DNA of 64,000 nucleotides from Tenacibaculum tangerinum (GTDB lineage Bacteria; Bacteroidota; Bacteroidia; Flavobacteriales; Flavobacteriaceae). The position numbers and the translations under genes are program-made. Shown here piece by piece: positions 34,106 through 43,492 of the stretch. Numbering within the stretch: the stretch's first letter is position 1; every line of letters starts with the position of its first letter. Location: the NCBI RefSeq assembly GCF_029853675.1, contig NZ_CP122539.1, forward strand, positions 918,501-982,500. Direction: 5' to 3'. The notes under the pieces are model-generated. The model did not search any database. It worked only from the letters and a program-made list of their open reading frames with translations, and was not told the origin of the DNA.

Positions 34106-35860
34106 ATGAATATTAAGGAAATAGAATTAACAAACATAAAAGGAATTCAAAATGAAATATTTCCTTTGAATCTAATTCCTAACAAACCCAGCATTTTTGT
34201 TGCACCGAATGGATTTGGTAAAAGTTCAATAGGTATTGGATTCGATTCTCTAAAACCAAAGAAAATTGAGTTAGATGAAAAATCATATTTTGAAAATAAT
34301 GATAGCAATCGACCTGAACTAAAAATCACAATTACCGAAAACGGAACGGAACAAACACTAATAGCGAACGACACACAAAATACTATCAATGATGTTTTTG
34401 ATGTATTTGTAATAAATAGTCAAGTTGTTTCTAAAGCAACATCTCAGCGTTATGGAGGAAGAACAATTACAAGGTCTTCATTAGAAATTGAACCGACAAT
34501 CTTTGTTCCTCGAATACCAAACAAAGTACATTTCAATTATTCAATATCAGCTGAAAAGAAAGATTTTGGTTCAAATGGCAAATTGTTAGAAAGAATAGAG
34601 AATATTTTATATAATCCACAAGTTCAAAGGTTAATAGCTCACGAAATTAATCTTGACAAATTTGGGCAAGTAAAAATTGGAAAATACATATCGGATTATA
34701 AAACTTCAATTAACCAATTATCTGGAACATCAGAATCAATAAAAAGGCAAGTAAACGACAATCCAATAGAATCTATTCTTGATTGTGATGAATTCATAAA
34801 ACTTCGTGATATAGTCAAATCTTTTGGCTTCGCGAATGCCAGTACCGATTTTGAATGCAATCTTGTTGCCATTCAAATAATTTCAACTTATCATAAAACA
34901 GGAAAAACCCAATATAGAAAGGCTTGTAATTACATCTATTATTCAGAGTATAAAGACGAAATTACAAGAATGATAAGTGACTTTAATACAACCAGATTTA
35001 GAATAGTACCGAAAGAAGACAAGAAAAAGGGTTTAATGGTTAATTGGCCAAAGGCTCATCAAATGTCTAATGGACAAAGAGATATTCTTTCTTTTGTTAC
35101 TCTAATGATGAAATCCCGTAGTTCATTTCAAAAAGAAAATTGTATTTTAATTATAGATGAAGTATTTGATTATTTAGATGATGCCAATTTAGTTTCATTT
35201 CAATATTTCATAACAAATATGATTGAGGAAATGCAATCTCAGAATAGGAATTTCTTTCCTATTGTTATGACTCATTTAGACCCTAATTATTTTAATCATT
35301 TTTGTTTTAATAAGCACAAATTAAAAATTAGGTACTTAAAGGAACAGCAAGCCAAAGCAAGTCAGAGAATTTTAAATTTAATCTACAATAGAGAAAATCC
35401 ATTAATTAAAGCTAATGTTGATAAATATTTCTTTCATTTTCACCCTAATCAAATAGATATATCTACCGATTTTGAAACATTAGGACTGAATAAATCTTGG
35501 GGAAATTCTCAAAAGTTCTTAAATAAGATTTATCGGGAAATGACAAAATACATAAATGGTCAAGAAAAATACGACCCAATAGCTGTTTGCTTCGCTCTAA
35601 GAAAAGTTATAGAAATGAAAGTCTATAAATTAATCAAGGGTCAAGCTGAAAAAGATAAGTTTTTAGATATTAATGGAACAAAAAAGAAATTGAATTATTC
35701 TCAACTCATAGGAATTGATGTGCCAGAGATTTTTTTCTTGTTAGGAATAATCTATAACACCTCATTGCATTTGTATGTTGGACAAGATATATCGCAACCT
35801 TTAGCACAGAAACTGAATAATTTAACAATTAGAAATCTAATAACTGAAGTATGTACATAA
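34106..35860 (+). CDS. Cassette 6: SMC/RecF-like AAA ATPase
   Basis: 584 residues. It begins NIKEIELTNIKGIQNEIFPL, a RecF/SMC first strand, with Walker A FVAPNGFGKSS (31-41). The ABC signature is MSNGQRDILSF (near 318-327) and Walker B CILIIDEVFDYLDD (near 345-358), with PIVMTHLDPNYF as a D/H-loop region. The coiled-coil part is short. The C-terminal about 150 residues are helical with no nuclease motif seen. Related stand-alone ATPases occur in defence systems (for example the ATPase halves of two-gene systems such as Septu or PARIS), but the partner is missing here. It ends 8 bases before the closing half-attC. Confidence 0.78.
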   Translation: MNIKEIELTNIKGIQNEIFPLNLIPNKPSIFVAPNGFGKSSIGIGFDSLKPKKIELDEKSYFENNDSNRPELKITITENGTEQTLIANDTQNTINDVFDVFVINSQVVSKATSQRYGGRTITRSSLEIEPTIFVPRIPNKVHFNYSISAEKKDFGSNGKLLERIENILYNPQVQRLIAHEINLDKFGQVKIGKYISDYKTSINQLSGTSESIKRQVNDNPIESILDCDEFIKLRDIVKSFGFANASTDFECNLVAIQIISTYHKTGKTQYRKACNYIYYSEYKDEITRMISDFNTTRFRIVPKEDKKKGLMVNWPKAHQMSNGQRDILSFVTLMMKSRSSFQKENCILIIDEVFDYLDDANLVSFQYFITNMIEEMQSQNRNFFPIVMTHLDPNYFNHFCFNKHKLKIRYLKEQQAKASQRILNLIYNRENPLIKANVDKYFFHFHPNQIDISTDFETLGLNKSWGNSQKFLNKIYREMTKYINGQEKYDPIAVCFALRKVIEMKVYKLIKGQAEKDKFLDINGTKKKLNYSQLIGIDVPEIFFLLGIIYNTSLHLYVGQDISQPLAQKLNNLTIRNLITEVCT

Positions 35861-35868
35861 ATCACTGC

Positions 35869-35900
35869 ATACAACAACGGTAGCTGATGCACAACCCCCA
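35869..35900 (+). repeat. attC-like half site 6 (right half missing)
   Basis: ATACAAC, unpaired AAC, arm GGTAGCTGATGCAC. The upstream extension TGCATACAAC is the exact complement of the cassette 6 start GTTGTATGCA. No matching right arm or GTT box was found in the next 350 bases, so the array has been cut here. Confidence 0.7.
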
Positions 35901-36246
35901 AATTTCAAAGAATAGAATTTATTTTAAAGCTATGTAAGGTCTTTATTTAGACGAAGCCAAAATTTTTAACCCCTTATTTTGTTCTTTTAGAAAGCTTACA
36001 ACAAAAGATGTTAAGTAATAGCGTGCATTTTTTTTGACATCCCCAAAAAACAGGACAGTTATAAATTATCATTTACGAACGTCGAATCCGAACTGTTACC
36101 ATGAAAAGCAACAAAAAGTGCTATCAATCTATACAACCAAACAAGATTACATGTATCTTTAAACTTTAAAACACCGAATATGATATGTGAGTTATCAGGG
36201 TAAAATCAATTTTTAACCTGTAGCCATATTTCAGGACTAGACAGTC
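35901..36246. other. Spacer between the array end and the broken regulator
   Basis: No gene. Bases 36040-36069 hold a 30-base motif that recurs in inverse orientation at 58667-58695. The in-frame bases just before the regulator frame contain a TAG at 36238-36240. Confidence 0.5.
36040..36069 (+). repeat. Shared 30-base element, copy 1
   Basis: TCCCCAAAAAACAGGACAGT followed by TATAAATTAT. Copy 2 at 58667-58695 (minus strand) differs by one indel and one substitution. It lies about 180 bases ahead of the AraC-type response regulator remnant. Confidence 0.65.
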
Positions 36247-36927
36247 TTGCATGCATATACATGTTTTGAGGCTGAAAACGGAAAAGAAGCTTTAGACATA
36301 CTTTCTAAAAAGGAAACTGATATCGTGATTACCGATTACATGATGCCTGTAATGAATGGTTTGGCCTTCATTGAAAAAATTAGAGAAAAAGAAATTAACA
36401 TTCCTATTCTAATGCTTACGGCTCGTTCTGACTCTAAAAGTAAATTACAAGTGCTACGCTTAGGAATAGACGATTACATGAACAAACCTTTTGAAAAAGA
36501 AGAATTGCTCATTCGAATACAAAATGCTCTTAAAAATAATGCTACTCGAACAGCCTTTATTAAGTTAAACACTATTGATAAAAAAGAATTACATCAAAAT
36601 ACTTCATGGATTAAAAATGTAAAAGATTTTATTTACCAAGAGTGTTCAAATACGAATATGACACAAGAAGATGTTGCATCTCATTTCAACACTTCTAGAA
36701 GTTCTTTGATTAGAAAGATAAAAGCTAAAACTGGATTAACCCCTAACCAATTTATTACTGAAGTTAAACTTCAAAAAGCACACTATTTAGCCGAACAAGA
36801 CCCCACCATACTTCTAAAAACCTTAGCTTTAGAAGTTGGCTATTTGTACCCTACCTATTTTTCTAAAATATATACACAACGTTTTGGTATACCTCCTGTA
36901 TATAAAAACAAAAAGAGAGTCAATTAA
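36247..36927 (+). pseudogene. Response regulator with AraC-type output, N-terminus lost
   Basis: 226 residues from a TTG at 36247, with no in-frame start upstream because of a TAG at 36238. The receiver keeps the phospho-Asp region (IVITDYMMPVMNGLAFIEKI), LMLTARSD and the Lys in DYMNKPFEKEEL, but the first strand with its acidic pair is gone. The output domain is a complete AraC HTH pair (TQEDVASHFNTSRSSLIRKI, LKTLALEVGYLYPTYFSKIY). This is the tail of a regulator such as a hybrid two-component system, likely for glycan use. It may be inactive. A terminator overlaps its stop codon. Confidence 0.75.
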
Positions 36928-36941
36928 ATAAACTCTCTTTT
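36911..36941. terminator. Terminator overlapping the regulator stop codon
   Basis: Stem AAAAGAGAGT / ACTCTCTTTT with an 11-base loop and trailing Ts. It lies between the converging regulator remnant and ABC-F gene and may serve both. Confidence 0.65.
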
Positions 36942-36965
36942 TTGTTAATATATTGTAAAACTAAA

Positions 36966-38624
<1,659 letters not shown>

Positions 38625-38730
38625 CTAAACACTATAACAGAATTTGCACGAAAGTTTTTAACCTCTTAATTTTGGTCGCTTTTAATTCGTTTTTAACAAC
38701 GAATTAACAGCCTAATATTAAAGAGTTATC

Positions 38731-38738
38731 TATTTTTG
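38731..38738 (+). promoter_or_regulatory. Bacteroidota -7 box (TATTTTTG) for the thioredoxin-like lipoprotein
   Basis: Perfect TAnnTTTG, 29 bases ahead of the ATG at 38767. Confidence 0.55.
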
Positions 38739-38766
38739 AATTCTGATGTTTAGGGCAATTTGAATT

Positions 38767-40122
38767 ATGATTAAGTATTTTATACCTCTCATATTAACTG
38801 TATTTATTGGATGTGAATCTGACAAAAATAAACCTACCTATTTTGGGGGTAAGATCATCAATCCAAAAGCTGAGTTCGTTGTATTGTCTGACAATTATGA
38901 CTTTAACGATACTATTCCTCTCAATAAAGACAATACATTTTTAGGAAGCTATAATAACTTTAAAGAAGGATTATACATATTTCACCACGGTAACGAATTG
39001 CAGTATGTGTATATGCAACCTTCTGATAGCTTACTAATTAGGCTAAATACTTGGGACTTTGACGAGTCGCTAGTTTTTAGTGGTATTAATGCTGAACGAA
39101 ACAATCTATTATTGGAGTCTTTTTTACAGTACGAACAAGATTACAAAAACACCTCCAAGTACCTTTCGTTACCTAAAAATGAATTTTTAGCAAAAATAGA
39201 TTCAATGAAATCTATCAAGAGTGCTATTTTAGAAAGTTATGAAACTCGTAGTAACGATGCGTCAGGTTTTCTAGATATTTTAAATATTTCTCTAAATTTT
39301 CCTTTATATGCGAAGCTAGAAGAGTATGCTATACAAAGTTTAGAGAAAGAAACTACTGAAAAAATTAGCAGTTCTTACTTTAATTACCGTAATGATGCTC
39401 CAATGAATAAAGATTCTTTAATGTTCTACGGACCCTATTATAGGTTTATTATTAAGAAAATACAAAACGATGCTTACTTAAAAAACACAGAAGTAAAATC
39501 AGCAAAATTTACGCAAAACTTATTACATGCTATTGATGAAAACATAACTCTTGAAACTGTTAAAAATAAAATGTTATACAACGCTGTTATTCGCAACTTT
39601 TATGAAGAACCAAGCAGCGAAATGAAAAGTGAAGCATTTTTTACTTTCTTCAAGTTAAATACAAATAACGAGCATAAAAAAAATGTACAACGCTTAATTA
39701 ATGATTTAAAAATATTAAATAAAGGAGAAAAACTACCTTCTTTTAAACTAATTGCGGCTGATGGCGAGCTAAAAGATTTTTCTAGTATCGCTAAAAATAA
39801 AAATACTGTTGTATTGTTAAAGAACTATCAATACGCTTCAGACGATTGGGTGTCTTCTCGTTTTAATTATTTAGTAAAGAAAAATCCTGATATTAACTTT
39901 GTACTAGTTAATTTATGCGACTCTTCAAAAAGGTTTACTAAAAACGTAGATGTAAAATACCAATATACCATACCTAGTGAAAGTGATGTGTGTAATTTTA
40001 CTACCAGTAAATTTCCTCGTATGATTTTGGTTGACAAAAACGGAATTATTCAAAACGGCTATACCAGTTTGTCGGCCAAAGATATCAACTCAGAAATCAG
40101 TAATTTACAAAAAAACAAATAG
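38767..40122 (+). CDS. Lipoprotein with thioredoxin-like C-terminal domain
   Basis: 451 residues. Lipobox VFIGC (Cys16). The N-terminal part (about 25-110) is a beta domain of the DUF4369 kind often fused to TlpA-like proteins (FGGKIINPKAEFVVLSDN...). The middle is helical. The C-terminal about 140 residues (GEKLPSFKLIAADGELKDFS, NTVVLLKNYQYASDDW, FPRMILVDKNGII) follow the AhpC/TlpA fold, but the CxxC is absent, so it cannot do normal disulfide exchange. Role unknown; anchored in an envelope membrane. Confidence 0.75.
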   Translation: MIKYFIPLILTVFIGCESDKNKPTYFGGKIINPKAEFVVLSDNYDFNDTIPLNKDNTFLGSYNNFKEGLYIFHHGNELQYVYMQPSDSLLIRLNTWDFDESLVFSGINAERNNLLLESFLQYEQDYKNTSKYLSLPKNEFLAKIDSMKSIKSAILESYETRSNDASGFLDILNISLNFPLYAKLEEYAIQSLEKETTEKISSSYFNYRNDAPMNKDSLMFYGPYYRFIIKKIQNDAYLKNTEVKSAKFTQNLLHAIDENITLETVKNKMLYNAVIRNFYEEPSSEMKSEAFFTFFKLNTNNEHKKNVQRLINDLKILNKGEKLPSFKLIAADGELKDFSSIAKNKNTVVLLKNYQYASDDWVSSRFNYLVKKNPDINFVLVNLCDSSKRFTKNVDVKYQYTIPSESDVCNFTTSKFPRMILVDKNGIIQNGYTSLSAKDINSEISNLQKNK

Positions 40123-40148
40123 TTACCCTTTATTTATTTTATTTAACG

Positions 40149-40156
40149 TACTTTTG
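40149..40156 (+). promoter_or_regulatory. Bacteroidota -7 box (TACTTTTG) for the DEAD-box helicase
   Basis: Perfect TAnnTTTG 26 bases past the preceding stop codon and 90 bases before the helicase ATG, implying an 80-base untranslated leader. Confidence 0.6.
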
Positions 40157-40246
40157 CACCGTCCAAAAAAAATCGTAGGAAACGATTTTATAAATATTAA
40201 TATAGAATTCGCGGAGGGGCATCTGTGGGTTCTCTAAAAACACAGT
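40157..40246 (+). promoter_or_regulatory. Structured 5' leader of the DEAD-box helicase gene
   Basis: Contains the hairpin AAATCGT/ACGATTT, a GCGGAGGGGC purine block and CTGTG (40223-40227) that can pair with CACAG (40241-40245), which ends one base before the ATG. Long leaders are unusual in this window. A temperature-dependent or autoregulatory role is a guess based on the cold-shock behaviour of such helicases. Confidence 0.45.
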
Positions 40247-42040
40247 ATGTCAACATTTTTAGATTTAGGTTTGCAAGAACCTATCAATAGGGCTTTGACC
40301 GATTTAGGTTACGAAAAGCCAACAGTAATTCAAGAAAAAGCGATTCCTCAAATCATTTCTTCCACAGAAGATTTAAAAGCATTTGCACAAACAGGTACAG
40401 GTAAAACTGCTGCCTTTAGTTTGCCTATTATTGAACTTATCGATCAAACAAGCACGCACACACAAGCAATCATCTTATCTCCTACCCGTGAACTAGCGGT
40501 ACAAATAGGTAAGAATATTGAAGATTTTTCAAAATACCTACCCAATTTAAGAGTAGCAACTGTTTATGGAGGTGCTAATATTGATGAGCAAATTAAAAAA
40601 TTAAAAAAAGGGGTTCAAATAGTTGTAGGTACTCCAGGTAGAACCGTAGACTTAATTAAAAGAAGAGCTTTAAAGCTCGGTAATATACAATGGTTGGTGT
40701 TAGATGAAGCCGATGAAATGCTTAACATGGGGTTTAAAGATGAATTAGACCAAGTTTTAGAAGCTACACCAAATACCAAACAAACGTTATTGTTTTCGGC
40801 AACTTTTCCTAGAGAGGTAGAAGATATTGCTAAAAATTACATGACCAACCCAGTTGAGCTTACATCAGGTCAGAAAAATCAAGGTTCTGATAATGTAAGT
40901 CATGAATACTATTTGGTTAATGAAAAAACTCGCTACTCTGCATTGAAAAGAGTGGCAGACTTAAACCCTGACATATACGGAATTGTTTTCTGTAGAACGC
41001 GTAGAGAAACGCAAGAAGTAGCGAACAACTTGATTAGAGATGGTTATAATGCCGATGCTTTACATGGCGATTTATCACAAGCACAGCGTGACTCTGTCAT
41101 GGAAAAATTCCGTAAAAAGAATATTCAAATATTAGTTGCTACCGATGTTGCCGCTCGTGGATTGGATGTAAACAATCTTACCCACGTAATCAATCATAAA
41201 CTACCCGATCAAATTGAAAACTACAACCACCGTAGTGGTAGAACTGGTAGGGCTGGTAACAAAGGAATTTCTATTGTTTTAGTAAGTAAAAAAGAGCAAG
41301 GAAAACTACGCCCTATTGAGCGCATCATAAAAAAACAATTTGTTCATACCCCTATTCCTTCTGGTAAGGAAATATGTCAAAATCAATTGTTTCACTTAAT
41401 TGATAAAGTTCATAATACAGAAGTAAATACCGAGCAAATTGAAGGTTTTTTACCAAGCATTTATCAAAAATTAGAAGACTTAAGTCGTGAAGAGTTAATT
41501 CAAAAGTTTGTGTCATTAGAGTTCAATACTTTCTTATCATACTACGAAAATGCTCCTGATTTGAATAATTTATCTTCAAGAGAAAATTCAAGAGGGCGTT
41601 CTTCTAGTGAAAATATGACTCGTTTCTTTATTAATTTAGGAAGGAAAGATCGCTTAAACCCTGCTAAACTTATTGGTTTAATCAACGATCAAAATATTGG
41701 AGATAAAATCGAAATTGGTGCTATTGATATTTTAGATACGTTTTCATTCTTTGAGATTGACAAAAACTTCGAAAAAGAAACTCTTGACGCGTTTGCTGTA
41801 AATGATCCAGATTTTAACGGTCGCTCTGTAAATATTGAAATTACTAAAAACGACCGAAATGGCGCTGGTGGAAGAAGTTCACGTAAAAGTGGTGGCGGGT
41901 TTAATGGTAAAAAACGTAGAAGTGATAGACCTACTGACAATAAAAAAAGTTTTGGTAGAATACGTAATGAAAAGAGCTCTTCTAGAAGAACAGACAACAA
42001 ACCTGCTGCTGGTTTTGGTAGAAAACGTAGAAGAGATTAA
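40247..42040 (+). CDS. DEAD-box RNA helicase with DbpA-type RNA-binding domain
   Basis: 597 residues. Core motifs: Q-motif (EKPTVIQEKAIP), motif I AQTGTGKTAAF, Ia PTRELAVQ, motif II LDEADEML, motif III SATFP, motif V ATDVAARGLDV, motif VI HRSGRTGRAG. Residues about 455-535 form a DbpA-like RRM (MTRFFINLGRKDRLNPAKLI, ...GRSVNIEITKNDR), and the tail is Arg/Gly/Lys-rich. This is the DeaD/CsdA arrangement: RNA unwinding in ribosome assembly and cold adaptation. Confidence 0.93.
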   Translation: MSTFLDLGLQEPINRALTDLGYEKPTVIQEKAIPQIISSTEDLKAFAQTGTGKTAAFSLPIIELIDQTSTHTQAIILSPTRELAVQIGKNIEDFSKYLPNLRVATVYGGANIDEQIKKLKKGVQIVVGTPGRTVDLIKRRALKLGNIQWLVLDEADEMLNMGFKDELDQVLEATPNTKQTLLFSATFPREVEDIAKNYMTNPVELTSGQKNQGSDNVSHEYYLVNEKTRYSALKRVADLNPDIYGIVFCRTRRETQEVANNLIRDGYNADALHGDLSQAQRDSVMEKFRKKNIQILVATDVAARGLDVNNLTHVINHKLPDQIENYNHRSGRTGRAGNKGISIVLVSKKEQGKLRPIERIIKKQFVHTPIPSGKEICQNQLFHLIDKVHNTEVNTEQIEGFLPSIYQKLEDLSREELIQKFVSLEFNTFLSYYENAPDLNNLSSRENSRGRSSSENMTRFFINLGRKDRLNPAKLIGLINDQNIGDKIEIGAIDILDTFSFFEIDKNFEKETLDAFAVNDPDFNGRSVNIEITKNDRNGAGGRSSRKSGGGFNGKKRRSDRPTDNKKSFGRIRNEKSSSRRTDNKPAAGFGRKRRRD

Positions 42041-42110
42041 AATATTATTGATTAAAATTTTGTGTGAAAAATTACCTAAAAAGACAATATCTCACAAAAT
42101 ATGTGAATTA

Positions 42111-42144
42111 AAAAAAGCGAGGGTTACAACCCTCGCTTTTTTTT
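42111..42144 (+). terminator. Strong intrinsic terminator after the DEAD-box gene
   Basis: GCGAGGG (42117-42123) pairs with CCCTCGC (42130-42136), extended by A and T runs, with eight Ts after the stem. Confidence 0.85.
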
Positions 42145-42207
42145 ACTTATAAATTTTATAGGCAAATAGATAGCTAAGTCCTTTTAAAATATAAGACGTT
42201 GTATAAG

Positions 42208-43407
42208 TTAATGAGCTCTAAACTTATTTCGAGTAATAATATGTTTCAACTTCTGTTTTAGATCTGTACCTGTATCATACACCATTTGCTCATTTGAAGG
42301 AAAGCTTATTCGTGTTTGTTCTAACAACGTTATATACGATTTGTCTAACGCCCTTCTGTCTCCATCATAATCGGCATACACGTGTTCAAAAACAAACTCA
42401 CTTTGTATAGGGAATCGTTGTAATAATTGATTCGTTTTGTTATCAATATACTGCACAACCCCAGTGACTTTACTACTCTTAAACTGAGTAAACTGATAAA
42501 ACGTACAACGTACTCGCTTAAATTTATCTACTTTTATTTTGTTTCCTAAACTATCTTTTACGTAGTTACCTTTATCGTCTAACAAGTATTTATAACCATC
42601 TTTTATTTGTCGTTCTTTAATCACTTCCTTTTCATGTACTTGCTCTGGGGAAATAAAAATATCTCTAAAATTTAACTCTAAATCGAAATCATATTGAATA
42701 TTTTCATCTTTTTCAGCGTGATATTGCGTCCATAAATCATTCAATCCATAAGTATCTATTGCCAATAAATCTCTTTCCAATCTTCTCGGAATTATTTGAT
42801 CTGTTCTATTTTTAACAGATACAAATACATAGTCAACTCCCTTAGCTTGCGCTTCTTCTAGTAAGTTTCTGGTATCTTTATAATTAGGACTGATATTTTC
42901 TAAGTGCCTGAATTCATCAAAAGCTCTTCTGTAATTCATCTTGTTTCTATTGCCTTCATTTAATAGGGCTACCCCATTTTCATACAAATAACCAGCATAG
43001 TTTTCTTTTGCTGTAAGAATTTTATCAGAATAATCGGTAAATGTAAACTTAGCATTTTTGCCAGAAGACAAAATTCGTAACGGCAGTAATGGTTTTATGC
43101 GTTCTTGTCGGTTATGAAGACCTTGATAAAGCGTATATATTGTTTCAAAGTTTTCAGGGTTTTGTTCTTTCCTTAAAAAAGAAATTCTATCTAAATCTCT
43201 ATCCGTAGCTTTTTTAAATGCTTCTTGAAGCATAAGCACATACGGTTGATTTTTTTCTTTGGTTTTATTCTTTCTTAGATTTTCAACAGACAATGAAATT
43301 GCCTTTTCATAATTACCAGAGTTGATTGCCTTTTCAGTAGTTTTTACGCTACTACAAGACACAAACCCAAGTACAAATAAAATAAGTAGTAAAGTAGTTT
43401 TTCTCAT
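42208..43407 (-). CDS. Conserved flavobacterial lipoprotein, TPR-like N-terminus
   Basis: 399 residues. Lipobox FVSC (Cys18), then SSVKTTEKAINSGNYEKAIS and NEGNRNKMNYRRAFDEFRHL, helix-turn-helix repeats like TPR units, up to about residue 180. A beta-rich second half contains VDYVFVSVKNRTDQIIPRRL and a KYLLDDKGNYVKDSLGNKI segment. Function unknown. Probably outer-membrane attached. A TAGTTTTG box lies upstream; the next gene is an M1 peptidase on the same strand but with its own promoter. Confidence 0.75.
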   Translation of the reverse strand: MRKTTLLLILFVLGFVSCSSVKTTEKAINSGNYEKAISLSVENLRKNKTKEKNQPYVLMLQEAFKKATDRDLDRISFLRKEQNPENFETIYTLYQGLHNRQERIKPLLPLRILSSGKNAKFTFTDYSDKILTAKENYAGYLYENGVALLNEGNRNKMNYRRAFDEFRHLENISPNYKDTRNLLEEAQAKGVDYVFVSVKNRTDQIIPRRLERDLLAIDTYGLNDLWTQYHAEKDENIQYDFDLELNFRDIFISPEQVHEKEVIKERQIKDGYKYLLDDKGNYVKDSLGNKIKVDKFKRVRCTFYQFTQFKSSKVTGVVQYIDNKTNQLLQRFPIQSEFVFEHVYADYDGDRRALDKSYITLLEQTRISFPSNEQMVYDTGTDLKQKLKHIITRNKFRAH

Positions 43408-43444
43408 AAAGTTTACGTTTCTTAAGAAAATTCAATTAGTATGC

Positions 43445-43452
43445 CAAAACTA
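43445..43452 (-). promoter_or_regulatory. Bacteroidota -7 box (TAGTTTTG) for the TPR-like lipoprotein
   Basis: Perfect TAnnTTTG on the minus strand, 38 bases before the ATG at 43407. Confidence 0.5.
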
Positions 43453-43492
43453 AGTATTCTTTTTAATTTAAACTTTATGAAATTGATACTAT

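Larger units (their letters stand above)
29187..35900 (+). mobile_element. Integron-like array of six gene cassettes without an integrase in view
   Basis: Six cassettes: 29187-30838, 30839-31848, 31849-32537, 32538-33145, 33146-34071 and 34072-about 35900. All genes point rightward, each with a 6-36 base leader and a following hairpin of 67-134 bases that starts with a box ending AAC and ends with GTT. For each cassette, bases from the 5' GTT equal the reverse complement of its own 3' box for 9-10 bases: GTTGTGCCTC, GTTAGGCAC, GTTAGGCAC, GTTAGCTAC, GTTGTAGTGC and GTTGTATGCA. Integron cassettes behave exactly so, because the TT... side of the recombination point travels with the cassette. The classical GTTRRRY core is only partly kept, so the recombinase may be a divergent one. 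Confidence 0.85.

Noticed and set aside
28278..36246. An integrase gene for the cassette array
   Set aside because: Checked both strands of the flanks for a tyrosine-recombinase pattern (R...HxxR...Y) in long frames; none is present in this window.
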